Shown here piece by piece: positions 36,849 through 45,702 of a stretch of 64,000 bases of DNA. Source of the stretch: Bacillus swezeyi. Its GTDB lineage: Bacteria > Bacillota > Bacilli > Bacillales > Bacillaceae. The stretch lies in the NCBI RefSeq assembly GCF_001969815.1, contig NZ_MRBK01000002.1:1-64000 (forward strand). Reading direction: 5' to 3'. The position numbers and the translations under genes are program-made. The first letter of the stretch is position 1; every line of letters begins with the position of its first letter. The notes beneath the pieces are model-generated. The model was not told the origin of the DNA. It saw nothing but the letters and a program-made list of their open reading frames with translations, and ran no database searches.

Positions 36849-38048
36849 TTACTGATCACCCACAGTACCGTAATCTTTAATATTGACTTGAACATGATAT
36901 TTGATCGGTATTTCGGTAAATGTCTGATCCCAATTTTTCTTCAGCTTTTCCCAAAGCCGGGGATGCTTGATTCTCAGCTCGTTTCCGAAGCCGGCGAGGT
37001 CTCCTTTGTATACGTTCTGCATTTTTTCTGTAATTTGCTTCATTGATTTCTTCACCGTTTGTGCGGTTTGTTTTTCAACTTTTTCTAAGAATTTGTTGTC
37101 AAACGCTTTTTCGGTTGTCATCCAGTTTTCGGCAAGGTGGCCTTCTGACTCAATGTTTACTTCAAATGAGAGGCGGTTTCCTTTGACAATGGGCTTGATG
37201 TCACTTTTGATGGATTCCACTGCAAATGCGTTCAGCTTTTTTGCTTTTGAATCATAGTTTTTGACCACACCGCCCTGTCCCTGTCCTGTAATCCACATAA
37301 TCCCCTCTAAATCGTGTTCATCCAAATAGCCGATCAGCTTATTGTTTTTTCCATTGATTGCAGCGGCGCCCGCATATTTGACTTCTCCTTTAGCGCCGAC
37401 CACATTTTGAAGCAGAAAGCTTGCTCCAGACCTCATTTTGCCTGTCAGTTTGGCAAGTGTTACAGGAGGCAGAATTTTTTTCGCCTTATACTCATTTTCA
37501 AGGATTTTGCGTAGGCGAAACGCCGGCATTTCACCGGTTTCCTTTAGTTCAAGCGTGTCTCTCGCTCTGCCTCTTGTCACGAGAACGAGACTGCTTGGCC
37601 TGATTTCATTATCGCGGAGAGGTTGATCGAGCAGTTCTTCCAGTGAATAGGTCCGAAGAAGCTCGGCCGCGATTACGATAACCTTTAAATGGGGACTGAA
37701 TATCGGCCTGTCTTTCCTCAACGCCACCTCAGCGTTGATCTGCTGGAGTGAATCCCCTGTTTCATAAATGTTGATGTAAGCTTTTTGATCGGACCCTCCT
37801 CCCCCGCTCGCCTTTGAACCGGCTGTCTGTTGGTTTACATATTGATAGATCATGGTGACCCGATCCTTTTTCCGATATTCTCCCCCCATCTCATCAAACT
37901 TTTTTTCGAGTTCGGTTTCCTTGCCTTTGTCGATCCCAATGGCGAATGTTAAGCCAAGCTCTTCAATTTCACGGCTGCTCCAGCATCCGGTTAATAAAAA
38001 CAAGAGTAAAAAAACCGATAGAAAGCGGATGTTTCCGGTTATTTTCAT
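36849..38048 (-). CDS. yndF: Spore germinant receptor C subunit lipoprotein (YndF type)
   Basis: The 399-aa lipoprotein starts MKITGNIRF, with a hydrophobic signal and lipobox LLTGC giving lipidated Cys22, followed by WSSREIEELGLTFAIGID, the universal start of GerC proteins. Three-domain GerC features follow, ending in ENMTTEKAF... LRIKHPRLWEKLKKNWDQTF and a final beta strand. It anchors on the outer face of the inner spore membrane. The start at 38048 overlaps the stop of the preceding B gene by four bases (ATGA) and has AAGGAGG. The longer upstream frame is not used. Confidence 0.87.
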   Translation of the reverse strand: MKITGNIRFLSVFLLLFLLTGCWSSREIEELGLTFAIGIDKGKETELEKKFDEMGGEYRKKDRVTMIYQYVNQQTAGSKASGGGGSDQKAYINIYETGDSLQQINAEVALRKDRPIFSPHLKVIVIAAELLRTYSLEELLDQPLRDNEIRPSSLVLVTRGRARDTLELKETGEMPAFRLRKILENEYKAKKILPPVTLAKLTGKMRSGASFLLQNVVGAKGEVKYAGAAAINGKNNKLIGYLDEHDLEGIMWITGQGQGGVVKNYDSKAKKLNAFAVESIKSDIKPIVKGNRLSFEVNIESEGHLAENWMTTEKAFDNKFLEKVEKQTAQTVKKSMKQITEKMQNVYKGDLAGFGNELRIKHPRLWEKLKKNWDQTFTEIPIKYHVQVNIKDYGTVGDQ

Positions 38049-39136
38049 GTTTTCTTCCTCCTTACATTTGAAATCGCCAGAAGCACTAGCGGGGTCAATC
38101 CGAATAAATAGATCGCGCTGTCGCCGATCAGATCCCCTAATTGAAAAAGATGATTGATATTTTTGGGCGTCATCGCAATCAAATAGACTACCGGCAGCAA
38201 GATGTACAAAAGCGGCTGAATATTGATTTTGAAAAGCTGGGAGAGTCCTAAAGCAGCGACATAACAACTAATAGTAAAATTTGCAAATAATTGCATAATC
38301 CATATAACAAGCAGCAATGATTCAAACCGTTCAAATATAAGCCCCGGCAGTTCAAAACTTCGCATCAAGTCGAGCGTCGGCCATGTTCTTGTACTCACTC
38401 CGTCAATCGACAGTGCCCCGATGACCATGATGACGGTTATCGCATAAAAGATGACAGAAAAACAAACACCAATTAAAGCAGCTTTAAACGCTTTATCCGG
38501 CTTTTTCATAAAAGGGATGATGATCATGACGACTTCAATGCCTGTATAAGCGAGAGTCGTCGTCTTGATCCCTTGGATCGCCGGCGTGATTCCTTTTCCT
38601 AAGACAGGACGCAGGTTATCCACGTCAAAAATACCTGCGCTCATAAACACAACCGTTAAAAAAATGAGAACCGTAATTGGAAAGACGATCTCATAGAGGC
38701 GGGCGAGCGGGTTGATACCGCCGACTAAAAGGTAGATCCCGCACCATAAAAAAATCATCGCCGTCGCCCAGATCGGGGTTTCTCCAAGCAAAAAAAACTG
38801 GATCACTTCAGTCACTGATCGAACTTGAAACCCCGATGTTGCAAGGAAATAACAAATAAACAAAAGACTGATCACACCACCCATCCACTTGCCAATAATG
38901 TCCCGGCTGTATTGATAAAAGGTTTTGCCAGGATATTCCCTGCTTAATTCCACCATGATGAAGCCCGCCATGATGGCAACCAGTCCTCCGAATATAACGG
39001 ACAGCCAGACATCCGGCGTTTTGACTGCTTCTACAGATGTCCGCGGCAGTATCAATATTCCCGTTCCCAGAAGAAAATTCGTGACGATAATGACGGTTTG
39101 TGAAACGGTAATTTTGTCTTGTTGACTGATTACCAT
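38045..39136 (-). CDS. yndE: Spore germinant receptor B subunit (YndE type), second copy
   Basis: The 363-aa permease-like B subunit has the same landmarks as its paralogues: LLGTGILILPRTSVEAV, TPDVWLSVIFGG, IFDVDNLRPVLGKGI, TWPTLDLMRSFELPG and RFESLLLVIWIMQLFANF. It has AAAGGAAAGGGG before the ATG and is translationally coupled to the C subunit gene. It is closer in sequence to the copy before it than to the copy after the C gene, suggesting a local duplication. Confidence 0.87.
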   Translation of the reverse strand: MVISQQDKITVSQTVIIVTNFLLGTGILILPRTSVEAVKTPDVWLSVIFGGLVAIMAGFIMVELSREYPGKTFYQYSRDIIGKWMGGVISLLFICYFLATSGFQVRSVTEVIQFFLLGETPIWATAMIFLWCGIYLLVGGINPLARLYEIVFPITVLIFLTVVFMSAGIFDVDNLRPVLGKGITPAIQGIKTTTLAYTGIEVVMIIIPFMKKPDKAFKAALIGVCFSVIFYAITVIMVIGALSIDGVSTRTWPTLDLMRSFELPGLIFERFESLLLVIWIMQLFANFTISCYVAALGLSQLFKINIQPLLYILLPVVYLIAMTPKNINHLFQLGDLIGDSAIYLFGLTPLVLLAISNVRRKKT

Positions 39137-39188
39137 GGGTAGGGGCCCCTTTCCTTTTCAATTGTCAGCCGGTATGAGATCCTCATTT

Positions 39189-40292
39189 TTAATGATTGGT
39201 CCTATGTTTTCCCCTTTTGATCCTTGAAATCACCAGTAGCAAAATCGGTATCAAGCCGCCTAAATAAACGCCGCTGTTTCCAATCAAGTCTCCAAACGCA
39301 AACATGTTGTTGATATTGTTCGGACCCATTGCAATGAGATAAATCACCGGAAGCAAAACGAACATTACCTTTTGAATATTTGTTTTAAAGAGCTGGGACA
39401 GCCCCAATGCCGCACCATAAAAAGAGATGGCAAACGTGTTGAAAAGCTGCATGATCCAGATGACCAAAAGCAATGATTCGAACCGTTCAAATATGAGCCC
39501 CGGCTGTTCAAAGCTTCGCATCAAATCAATTGTCGGCCATGTTCGTGCAACCACCCCGTCTATGGACAGTGCGCCGATGACCATTACGACGGTGATCATA
39601 TAGAAAAGCAATGGGATGGCCGTTCCGATGACAACCGTTTGAACGGCTTTATGCGGCTGGTTCATAAAAGGCATCAGAATCAGGACGATTTCAATCCCCG
39701 AAAAGGAGAGGGCGGTTACTTTTATTCCTTTTAATACAGGCCCAATCCCTTGCCCTAGCACAGGACGCAAATTGTCCATTTCAAAAATTCCTGAACTCAT
39801 CAAAACGACCAGCAGAAAAAGGATGACTGTAATAGGGAAAACGATTTCAAACAGACGGGCAATCGAGCTTAAGCCGCCGATGATCAAATATAGCCCCACC
39901 CACAAAAAAATCATTGCGGTTGCCCAGCGGGGTGTTCCTTCCAGTAAAAAAAAGTGGATAATCTCCAGCATTGAGCGAACCTGAAAACCGGAATGGGCCA
40001 ACAGATAACAAGCGAAAAACAGGCCGATCAACCCGCCGATCCATTTGCCGATGATATCCTGGGTGTATTCATAAAAGGTTTTTTCAGGATACTGATGGTT
40101 CAGCTTCACCATGATGATCGATGCTGCCAGTGCGATCATCCCCCCTAAAACGAGCGTGATCCAGACATCAGGTGTCTTGACTTCATCGACAGACGTTCGC
40201 GGCAGCGTCAAAATCCCTGTCCCAAGCAGGAAATTGGTGATGATGACTGCTGTTTGTAAAGTGGTGATGCGCTCATTCGCCCCGATCATCAT
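39189..40292 (-). CDS. yndE: Spore germinant receptor B subunit (YndE type), first copy
   Basis: The 367-aa B subunit has about ten membrane helices and the motifs LLGTGILTLPRTSVDEV, TPDVWITLVLGG, IFEMDNLRPVLGQGI, TWPTIDLMRSFEQPG and RFESLLLVIWIMQLFNTF. It lies 22 bases behind the A subunit gene with a GAGGAGG site. Three B genes for one A and one C gene are reported, to my recollection, for the B. licheniformis ynd operon (yndD, E3, E2, F1, E1), and this layout matches that order. Confidence 0.87.
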   Translation of the reverse strand: MMIGANERITTLQTAVIITNFLLGTGILTLPRTSVDEVKTPDVWITLVLGGMIALAASIIMVKLNHQYPEKTFYEYTQDIIGKWIGGLIGLFFACYLLAHSGFQVRSMLEIIHFFLLEGTPRWATAMIFLWVGLYLIIGGLSSIARLFEIVFPITVILFLLVVLMSSGIFEMDNLRPVLGQGIGPVLKGIKVTALSFSGIEIVLILMPFMNQPHKAVQTVVIGTAIPLLFYMITVVMVIGALSIDGVVARTWPTIDLMRSFEQPGLIFERFESLLLVIWIMQLFNTFAISFYGAALGLSQLFKTNIQKVMFVLLPVIYLIAMGPNNINNMFAFGDLIGNSGVYLGGLIPILLLVISRIKRGKHRTNH

Positions 40293-40314
40293 GAATGTTT
40301 TCCTCCTCTCTATG

Positions 40315-41883
40315 CTATTGGCGTGTCGAATCGTCTGTTTTCATCATTTTCGGCCGCTTTTTCATCATCAGTATCGGCATGCGGACGATGAAATCTTTCC
40401 AATCGCCTAAACGATAAGGGACGGCTGGACTGGCATATGGAACACCAAAACTTTTCAGCTTCACCGCGTGGCTGGCAAGCATGAGAAAAAACATAATCAC
40501 ACCGTACAATCCAAATACAGCTGCGCAAAACATCGCCGCAAACCTCAGCATACGCAGTGATATTCCGGCGCTGTATTGCGGAATCGCAAATGAAGAAATG
40601 GCGGTGACCGCAACGACGATGACCATGATCGGACTGACGATGCCTGCCTGTACGGCAGCCTCTCCGATGATGATACCGCCGACGATCCCCATCGCCGGAC
40701 CAATCGGTTTTGGCAGCCGCAGGCCGGCCTCACGCAAAATTTCGATCGCTACTTCCATAATGAGCGCCTCTATCAGGGATGGAAAAGGCACCCCTACCCT
40801 CGTCCCGGTGATGGAGATCGCCAGCTCGCTCGGAATCAGGCCGGGATGAAACGAGATAAAAGAAATATATAAAGCGGGTCCCAGCAAAGAAATCACGGCT
40901 GCGCCTACCCGCAAAATGCGGATCAGAGAACTTGGAAGCCATCGTTCATAATAATCCTCAGGCGATTGCAGCAGCATGCTGAATGTAACCGGAACGATTA
41001 AAACAAAAGGCGTCCCGTCCAGTAAAATGGCCACCCTGCCTTCCATTAAAGCGCTCATCACCCTGTCGGGACGCTCGGTGCTTTGCACCTGCGGAAACGG
41101 ACTGAGATAATTGTCTTCAATCAGCTGTTCGACATAGCCGGATTCAAGGACATCATCGATATTAATCCTTTTGACTCTTTTCTTGACTTCCTCCACCAGC
41201 CCCGGTTCGGCCACATCTTTGATATAGGCCACGACAAGATTTTTGACGACTCTTTTTCCCACTTGAAACTGACTCATGGACAAGCTTTGATTTTTCCCAT
41301 GCTGCCTCAAAAGCGCGGTATTTGTTCCCAAAGTTTCTGTAAAGCCTACCCGCGCTCCTCTTACCAAAGCTTCTGATACAGGCTCTTCAATGCTTCTCGT
41401 GTTTTTCTTGATGGTGCCCAGCAATAAGACTTCCGCTGAACCATCGATCAACAGCATGGTCGAACCCATCAAAACTTCCGGCACCACTTCACCGACATGC
41501 TTTACCGCTGACACTTCACTAATTGATAAAATCTGCTTTTTAATCAATTCAGGCGCATTGTTGTTTAATGAAGAGGGATCAATTTTATATTCCTCGGCAA
41601 AATCGGCCATCAGCGACCTCATAATATGTTTGTCGATAAGATCTTTATCGGAAAGCGCATCGATAAACATAATTGCCGCACTTATGCCGGTGCGCCCTAA
41701 GTTAAATTGGCGAAAATTAACATCTGAGTTATTCTCCATAGCTGTTTTGACCATTTTCAGATCATGATTGAAATCACCGGTAAAGTAACCGGTTGACTCC
41801 AAAGACGGCACTTCTTCCTTTGGCGTGTCGCGCTTATTGGACGGCTGCGTCATTCTCCGCGTTTTCGATTTCCACCATCTCAT
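40315..41883 (-). CDS. yndD: Spore germinant receptor A subunit (YndD type)
   Basis: The 522-aa GerA-family protein has a hydrophilic N-terminal half ([23 protein letters not shown] near 33; [20 protein letters not shown] near 145) and a membrane half with YEPF-like [11 protein letters not shown] near 275, TPFVLIVP near 305, [17 protein letters not shown] near 350 and [21 protein letters not shown], the most conserved stretch of the family. It acts in the inner spore membrane as part of the germination channel. The start is ATG at 41883. The frame begins only four bases after the stop of a 41-codon micro-ORF that shares the transcript. Confidence 0.9.
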   Translation of the reverse strand: MRWWKSKTRRMTQPSNKRDTPKEEVPSLESTGYFTGDFNHDLKMVKTAMENNSDVNFRQFNLGRTGISAAIMFIDALSDKDLIDKHIMRSLMADFAEEYKIDPSSLNNNAPELIKKQILSISEVSAVKHVGEVVPEVLMGSTMLLIDGSAEVLLLGTIKKNTRSIEEPVSEALVRGARVGFTETLGTNTALLRQHGKNQSLSMSQFQVGKRVVKNLVVAYIKDVAEPGLVEEVKKRVKRINIDDVLESGYVEQLIEDNYLSPFPQVQSTERPDRVMSALMEGRVAILLDGTPFVLIVPVTFSMLLQSPEDYYERWLPSSLIRILRVGAAVISLLGPALYISFISFHPGLIPSELAISITGTRVGVPFPSLIEALIMEVAIEILREAGLRLPKPIGPAMGIVGGIIIGEAAVQAGIVSPIMVIVVAVTAISSFAIPQYSAGISLRMLRFAAMFCAAVFGLYGVIMFFLMLASHAVKLKSFGVPYASPAVPYRLGDWKDFIVRMPILMMKKRPKMMKTDDSTRQ

Positions 41884-41887
41884 TTAC

Positions 41888-42013
41888 TCACTCACCCTCT
41901 GCCGCGCGAATCCAAAGAAAAAATTTTGAAATGGCATAGGGAATAAAAAATACAAAAAAAGCCTGCAACAAGATCGGCCAGTCCGGAAAATAAGAAACAA
42001 TGGTTTTCCACAT
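41888..42013 (-). CDS. 41-aa membrane micro-ORF at head of ynd germinant receptor operon
   Basis: An ATG at 42013 with AAAAAGGGTGA seven to eight bases upstream opens a 41-codon frame that ends in TGA four bases before the yndD start, and its last codons contain the ribosome-binding-like GAGGGTGAG. The product begins MWKTIVSYFPDWPILLQAF, has one strongly hydrophobic segment (about 14-35, FFVFFIPYAISKFFLWI) and a short polar end RAAEGE. Position and coupling argue for translation together with the receptor. Receptor operons sometimes encode a small D subunit of 70-80 aa with two helices; this protein is half that size and does not resemble the 77-aa D protein at 45.4-45.7 kb. The function is unknown; it could help assemble or tune the A subunit, or act only as a translation coupler. 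Confidence 0.65.
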   Translation of the reverse strand: MWKTIVSYFPDWPILLQAFFVFFIPYAISKFFLWIRAAEGE

Positions 42014-42089
42014 GTTTATCACCCTTTTTCATTGCTTTAGTAAGTCCATCTTTTTTATCCTATTATTGCCTTGGATGACATCTATAATT

Positions 42090-42108
42090 TGTGGTAATTT
42101 AAACCACA
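42090..42108. promoter_or_regulatory. Palindrome upstream of the ynd operon
   Basis: Read on the minus strand, TGTGGT-TTAAATT-ACCACA is a dyad with six-base arms, 77 bases before the micro-ORF start. It could be an operator for the sporulation-stage control of the operon. A convincing SigG -10/-35 pair was not found near it. Confidence 0.35.
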
Positions 42109-42120
42109 TGCTCCTTTAGC

Positions 42121-42169
42121 AAATAAAACAAAGCCACCTGTGTTTGACACAGATGGCTTTGTTTTATTT
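42121..42169. terminator. Bidirectional terminator after ABC-F gene
   Basis: A 16-bp perfect stem, AAATAAAACAAAGCCA / TGGCTTTGTTTTATTT, with an inner CTGTGT/ACACAG stem lies directly at the ABC-F stop codon. It insulates the ynd operon from the ABC-F transcript. Confidence 0.9.
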
Positions 42170-43877
42170 ATTCTTTTTCTAAAAGCGCTTGTTTACGCTT
42201 CAGCAGATCTGAGAACTCCTGATCGAGTTCATGATATCTCTGCTCTTCAGGAGAAAGCCCGGCCAGCTCTCCGAGCACCGCGGTCATTCGGTTTTCGATC
42301 TTCAGCCGCTCCTCTTCACCGCTTTTTGCATGGATCTGTTTCTTCCTGTTCCGGTAGTCTTTCAGTCCGGTTTCGATCCGGGTGATGCGCTGTTGTTCAA
42401 AAACAAGAAGCTTATCACACAATTTTTCCGTAAAGTACATGTCATGCGAAACAATGATGATCGTTCCCTGAAATTCCAGCAATGTCTGCTCGAGCTGCTC
42501 CCTGCTCGGTAAATCAAGGTGGTTGGTCGGTTCGTCTAAAATCAACAGATCGTAATCTTTTAAAATCATACCGGCCAATTTGATCCGCGTCCGCTCCCCG
42601 AGGCTGAACGTCCCGATCTCCTGATGAAAGCGGTCTTCTTTGATGCCCATACTGGCCAAAATTGTCCGCGCATTTGCAATATCGTCCCTGTCAGACAAGT
42701 TCAGCGCTTCTGCCACTGTTTGGTCAGCTCTTAAGTCACTGACATCCTGGCTCAAATACGCGGTTTTGACAGACCGGCTTTTCCATAGCGTTCCGTCAGT
42801 CACAGGTTCTATCCCTAACATCATTTTGACAAGTGTCGTTTTGCCGCATCCATTGTCTCCGACCAGCGCCATTCTCTCCCCGTATTTGATGTAAAAATGG
42901 CTGTCCTTAATCAAAGTTCGTCCGTGAAATGATTTTGTCAGGTCCTGCGCTTCGATGATTCGTTTTCCCCTTCTTTCTCCTGAAGAAAATTGGAACCTGA
43001 CTGCTCCTTCTTCTTTTGGCTTTTCCGCTTTGTTTTTTTCAAGCTCCTGTTCAAGGCGCTTTCGTTTTGATTTGACTTGATTATCGAGCTTTTTGGCTTT
43101 TACCCTGTGGTATTCTTTATAGCCCGTCGTTCCTTCTTTTGTGGAGTCGCGATGGGCTTTTTGCGACCAATGTCTGAGACCTGCAATCTGTGATTCGATT
43201 CTTTCTTTGTGCTTCCGCTGGACTTCGTATTGATGCATGCGGGCTTCATTTAACCGTTTTTTCTCCTGGCGATATGCAGTATAGTTTCCTTGATAAGTGT
43301 GCAATTCTCCATCTTCAATCTCCAATATTTTGGAAATCGATCGATCCAAAAAGTATCGGTCATGGGAAATGATGAATACGGCCCCTTGATATTTTTCCAG
43401 CTCTTCAAGGAGCCAGTTGATCCCTTTTACATCCAAATGATTTGTCGGCTCATCCAGGATGAGGACATCGGGCATCGTTTTCCAGACGTGTGCCAGTGCG
43501 AGCTTCAGTTTTTCCCCGCCGCTCATATGGCTTAGCCGTTCGGCATTCCAGCTTTGCACCTTTGACAAGCCCAGCCGGCTCGTCAGCTGATATAATGTCC
43601 CGCTCTCATCCCCGGTTAAAATGCTGCTGAAATCGTTGAGGGAATACTCAATCGATTGAAGAAGGTATCCGATTTTAAGCGTCCGTTCTGTTTGCACTGT
43701 GCCTTGATCTGCTTCGGTGTGACCGGACAAAATATTTGCAAGGGTTGTTTTCCCCGCGCCGTTATATCCGACTAAACCGATTCGCTCTTGATTTGATATG
43801 TCAAATTCGATATTTTTTAAAACCGTTTGCTCACCAAAGCTTTTTTGCAAGCCTCTTATTTTCATTAGAATCGTCAT
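42168..43877 (-). CDS. Antibiotic-resistance ABC-F ATPase (VmlR-like)
   Basis: The 569-aa soluble protein has two ATPase domains and no membrane helices. Domain 1 has Walker A GYNGAGKTT, signature MSGGEKLKLALA and LILDEPTNHLD. Domain 2 has Walker A GDNGCGKTT, signature FSLGERTRIKLA and LILDEPTNHLD. The linker between them (about 190-290) is long and charged (AHRDSTKEGTTGYKEYHRVKAKK), as in VmlR. A C-terminal coiled coil closes the protein. ABC-F proteins of this type bind the ribosomal E site and dislodge lincosamides, streptogramin A or pleuromutilins. I use ATG 43877 behind GAGGTGAG. A conditional terminator precedes the gene. Confidence 0.87.
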   Translation of the reverse strand: MTILMKIRGLQKSFGEQTVLKNIEFDISNQERIGLVGYNGAGKTTLANILSGHTEADQGTVQTERTLKIGYLLQSIEYSLNDFSSILTGDESGTLYQLTSRLGLSKVQSWNAERLSHMSGGEKLKLALAHVWKTMPDVLILDEPTNHLDVKGINWLLEELEKYQGAVFIISHDRYFLDRSISKILEIEDGELHTYQGNYTAYRQEKKRLNEARMHQYEVQRKHKERIESQIAGLRHWSQKAHRDSTKEGTTGYKEYHRVKAKKLDNQVKSKRKRLEQELEKNKAEKPKEEGAVRFQFSSGERRGKRIIEAQDLTKSFHGRTLIKDSHFYIKYGERMALVGDNGCGKTTLVKMMLGIEPVTDGTLWKSRSVKTAYLSQDVSDLRADQTVAEALNLSDRDDIANARTILASMGIKEDRFHQEIGTFSLGERTRIKLAGMILKDYDLLILDEPTNHLDLPSREQLEQTLLEFQGTIIIVSHDMYFTEKLCDKLLVFEQQRITRIETGLKDYRNRKKQIHAKSGEEERLKIENRMTAVLGELAGLSPEEQRYHELDQEFSDLLKRKQALLEKE

Positions 43878-43911
43878 ACCGCTCACCTCTGTTTTGTTTT
43901 TGGCTGACAAC

Positions 43912-44094
43912 AAAAAACCTCTCACGGAAACCCGGAGAGGATATCATGCCAAAACGTGCATCGTGAAAGCAGTATGAACTGGCCTCTTTTCATTTGCACG
44001 GCAAATAAACATAAGAGATGATGCAAGGTATAAAAGGGCAGACTGATCCTATTCTCCAAGTTTCCGTTTTTCATATTCAAAAAACGACGGAAAA
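43912..44094 (-). promoter_or_regulatory. Transcription attenuator in ABC-F leader
   Basis: Two alternative folds can be read on the minus strand. A Rho-independent terminator, CCTCTC...GAGAGG with inner CGG/CCG (43918-43940) and TTTTTT (43912-43917), ends transcription 35 bases before the start codon. Upstream, ACGGAAACTTGGAGA (44053-44067) can pair with the terminator's 5' arm TCTCCGGGTTTCCGT (43924-43938) over 15 bases with two G-U pairs, which would open the terminator. A third hairpin (44060-44094, TTTTCCGT...ACGGAAA) can hide that antiterminator strand. A frame of 50 codons (MKNGNLENR ... SGFP) spans the region and ends inside the terminator, but it lacks a good ribosome binding site. 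Antibiotic-dependent attenuation is known for vmlR and bmrCD of B. subtilis. Confidence 0.75.
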
Positions 44095-44149
44095 TAAGAT
44101 TACTGCTTCATGTCCCCTATACCTGTTCCTTTCACTGTATTTATCAAAC

Positions 44150-44179
44150 AGTATATGAAACGGAGGAGTGCTTTGTCAA
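44150..44179 (-). promoter_or_regulatory. SigA promoter of ABC-F gene
   Basis: TTGACA (44174-44179, minus strand), an 18-base spacer and TATACT (44150-44155) give a leader of about 265 bases that contains the attenuator. Confidence 0.7.
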
Positions 44180-44191
44180 TATGCAAGCCAT

Positions 44192-45391
44192 TTACTTCAA
44201 ACCTTCAAGCGGCGATTTTCCGATTGTGCCGACACGCCGAATTTGTACGTCTGTTTTAATGTCGATCGGCATCGTCGTGAATGTCTCGTCCCAATTTTTC
44301 CTGACTTTCTTCCAATAGTCGGGGTTTGAACGGTGAAGCACCTCGCCAAAGCCGAAAAAATCGACTTTGTACTCTTCCTGAGCCGTTTTGAGCGCCTTTT
44401 CCATCAGACTTTTTACCCGTTTATTCGCCTCCTTTTCCAGCTCGGCGATTGTTTTGGATTTCGTCAAATCGAGCTTGCACTGCACTTCTCCGACATTGGC
44501 TTCCACATTGATCTGAACGCTTCCCTTCGGAGAGCCGTTTTTGACGTCGACCGCCAGTTCCGATTTTGTGCGAACGACCTCCATTGCCGCTTTTCCTTTG
44601 CCGTCTGGACAAGGCACTTCACCGATCGTGCTTCTGACATTTCCCAACGCATAGTTAACAGCTTTACTATCCCTTTCATTCAGCCAGCCGATCAGTTTAT
44701 CGCTTTTAAAAACCGCCAACCCGCTGTATTTCAGTTTGACATCTGGATCAATTTCCTGAACATTTTCTTTACTCTCACCTTTTTTTCCATCCCCTAACAG
44801 CCGGAGTCCTGTCAAATGGGGCTGTACCCCCTCACTGACGATATCGGAGATGAGTTTGTCCAATGTGACGGTCATCAAAGGAGCCCACGCCTTCTCCGAT
44901 GTTTCAAGCGACGTAAACAGTTTGTTTGCGGGAATGTCTTCTAGTCCCGTCATCACTTTGAGTACGTTTTCCGCCTTGGCATCTTTGGCGACAACGATGA
45001 AAAAATCGGGCCGCAGCTCATGATCCCTTGATAAAAAATCAAGCGTGTCGCCGATTCCTTCTTTAGCCACTTCCTCACCTATGACGAGAACACGCAAATG
45101 GGAAAAATAAAGTTTTCTGGCTGACAGGGTTGTCATTCTTCTGATCGCTTCAAAGACCGTGTCTCCCTTTTCCTGATATGTGATAACCGGTGCTTCTAGG
45201 CCTTTGCCCTGCTTGGCTGCAACCTGCCCGGGATCGATGACTTGAGTGGTTATAACCTGCTTACCATCCGACTTGTCGAACGCCATTGCGCCCACGATGG
45301 CCAACTCATTTAATTCCCGCCGATTCCAGCATCCTGATAACACAATAACGGTAAGGAAGAGAACAGCAAACAAACCGATGTGTTTCCGCAA
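44192..45391 (-). CDS. gerKC: Spore germinant receptor C subunit lipoprotein (GerKC-like)
   Basis: The 399-aa lipoprotein has signal FAVLFLTVIVLSGC with lipidated Cys21, then WNRRELNELAIVGAMAFDK, the typical GerC start. The C-terminal landmark is FFGFGEVLHRSNPDYWKKVRKNWDETF. The start is TTG at 45391, seven bases after AGGAGG. It follows the D and A genes in one direction. Assignment to the gerK receptor rather than another Ger type rests on the A-D-C arrangement and general resemblance, so the symbol is tentative. Confidence 0.8.
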   Translation of the reverse strand: MRKHIGLFAVLFLTVIVLSGCWNRRELNELAIVGAMAFDKSDGKQVITTQVIDPGQVAAKQGKGLEAPVITYQEKGDTVFEAIRRMTTLSARKLYFSHLRVLVIGEEVAKEGIGDTLDFLSRDHELRPDFFIVVAKDAKAENVLKVMTGLEDIPANKLFTSLETSEKAWAPLMTVTLDKLISDIVSEGVQPHLTGLRLLGDGKKGESKENVQEIDPDVKLKYSGLAVFKSDKLIGWLNERDSKAVNYALGNVRSTIGEVPCPDGKGKAAMEVVRTKSELAVDVKNGSPKGSVQINVEANVGEVQCKLDLTKSKTIAELEKEANKRVKSLMEKALKTAQEEYKVDFFGFGEVLHRSNPDYWKKVRKNWDETFTTMPIDIKTDVQIRRVGTIGKSPLEGLK

Positions 45392-45425
45392 GTCTTAACC
45401 TCCTTTCTTCGCCCTCTCTTCCTGC

Positions 45426-45659
45426 TCACTTCAATAAAGACATGATTGCATCACTGAGCGGTTTATAAATGACAGCGAGCCAATCGAGGGGGTTTGGAAC
45501 CTCAACACCAAGCCCCTCCGTAATGTTTAGCGCAACGCCAAATGCGAGCAGCAGCGAAAAGACCCATATCTCTTTTTTCTGTTTTTTCTTCCATAGCGTC
45601 GGCAGCTCCAGAAGGATGATCAAACCCGCTATGAGAAGAATTCCTGCGACAACCTGCAT
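45426..45659 (-). CDS. Germinant receptor D subunit-like small membrane protein
   Basis: The 77-aa protein has two predicted membrane helices (MQVVAGILLIAGLIILLELP and WVFSLLLAFGVALNITEGLG) joined by a KKKQKKE loop. It carries the PNPLDWLAVIYKPLSDAI tail shared by the small D proteins of germinant receptor operons. It lies between the A and C genes with AAGGAG upstream. D proteins are reported to modulate the germination rate of their cognate receptor. Confidence 0.75.
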   Translation of the reverse strand: MQVVAGILLIAGLIILLELPTLWKKKQKKEIWVFSLLLAFGVALNITEGLGVEVPNPLDWLAVIYKPLSDAIMSLLK

Positions 45660-45702
45660 ATCAGACAGCTCCTTGCTTTTCCCGGATTCTGTTGAACCGG
45701 AA

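Noticed and set aside
35712..40292. CRISPR or other array-like repeats suggested by three similar segments
   Set aside because: The similarity comes from three paralogous B-subunit genes. There are no short regularly spaced repeats anywhere in the window.
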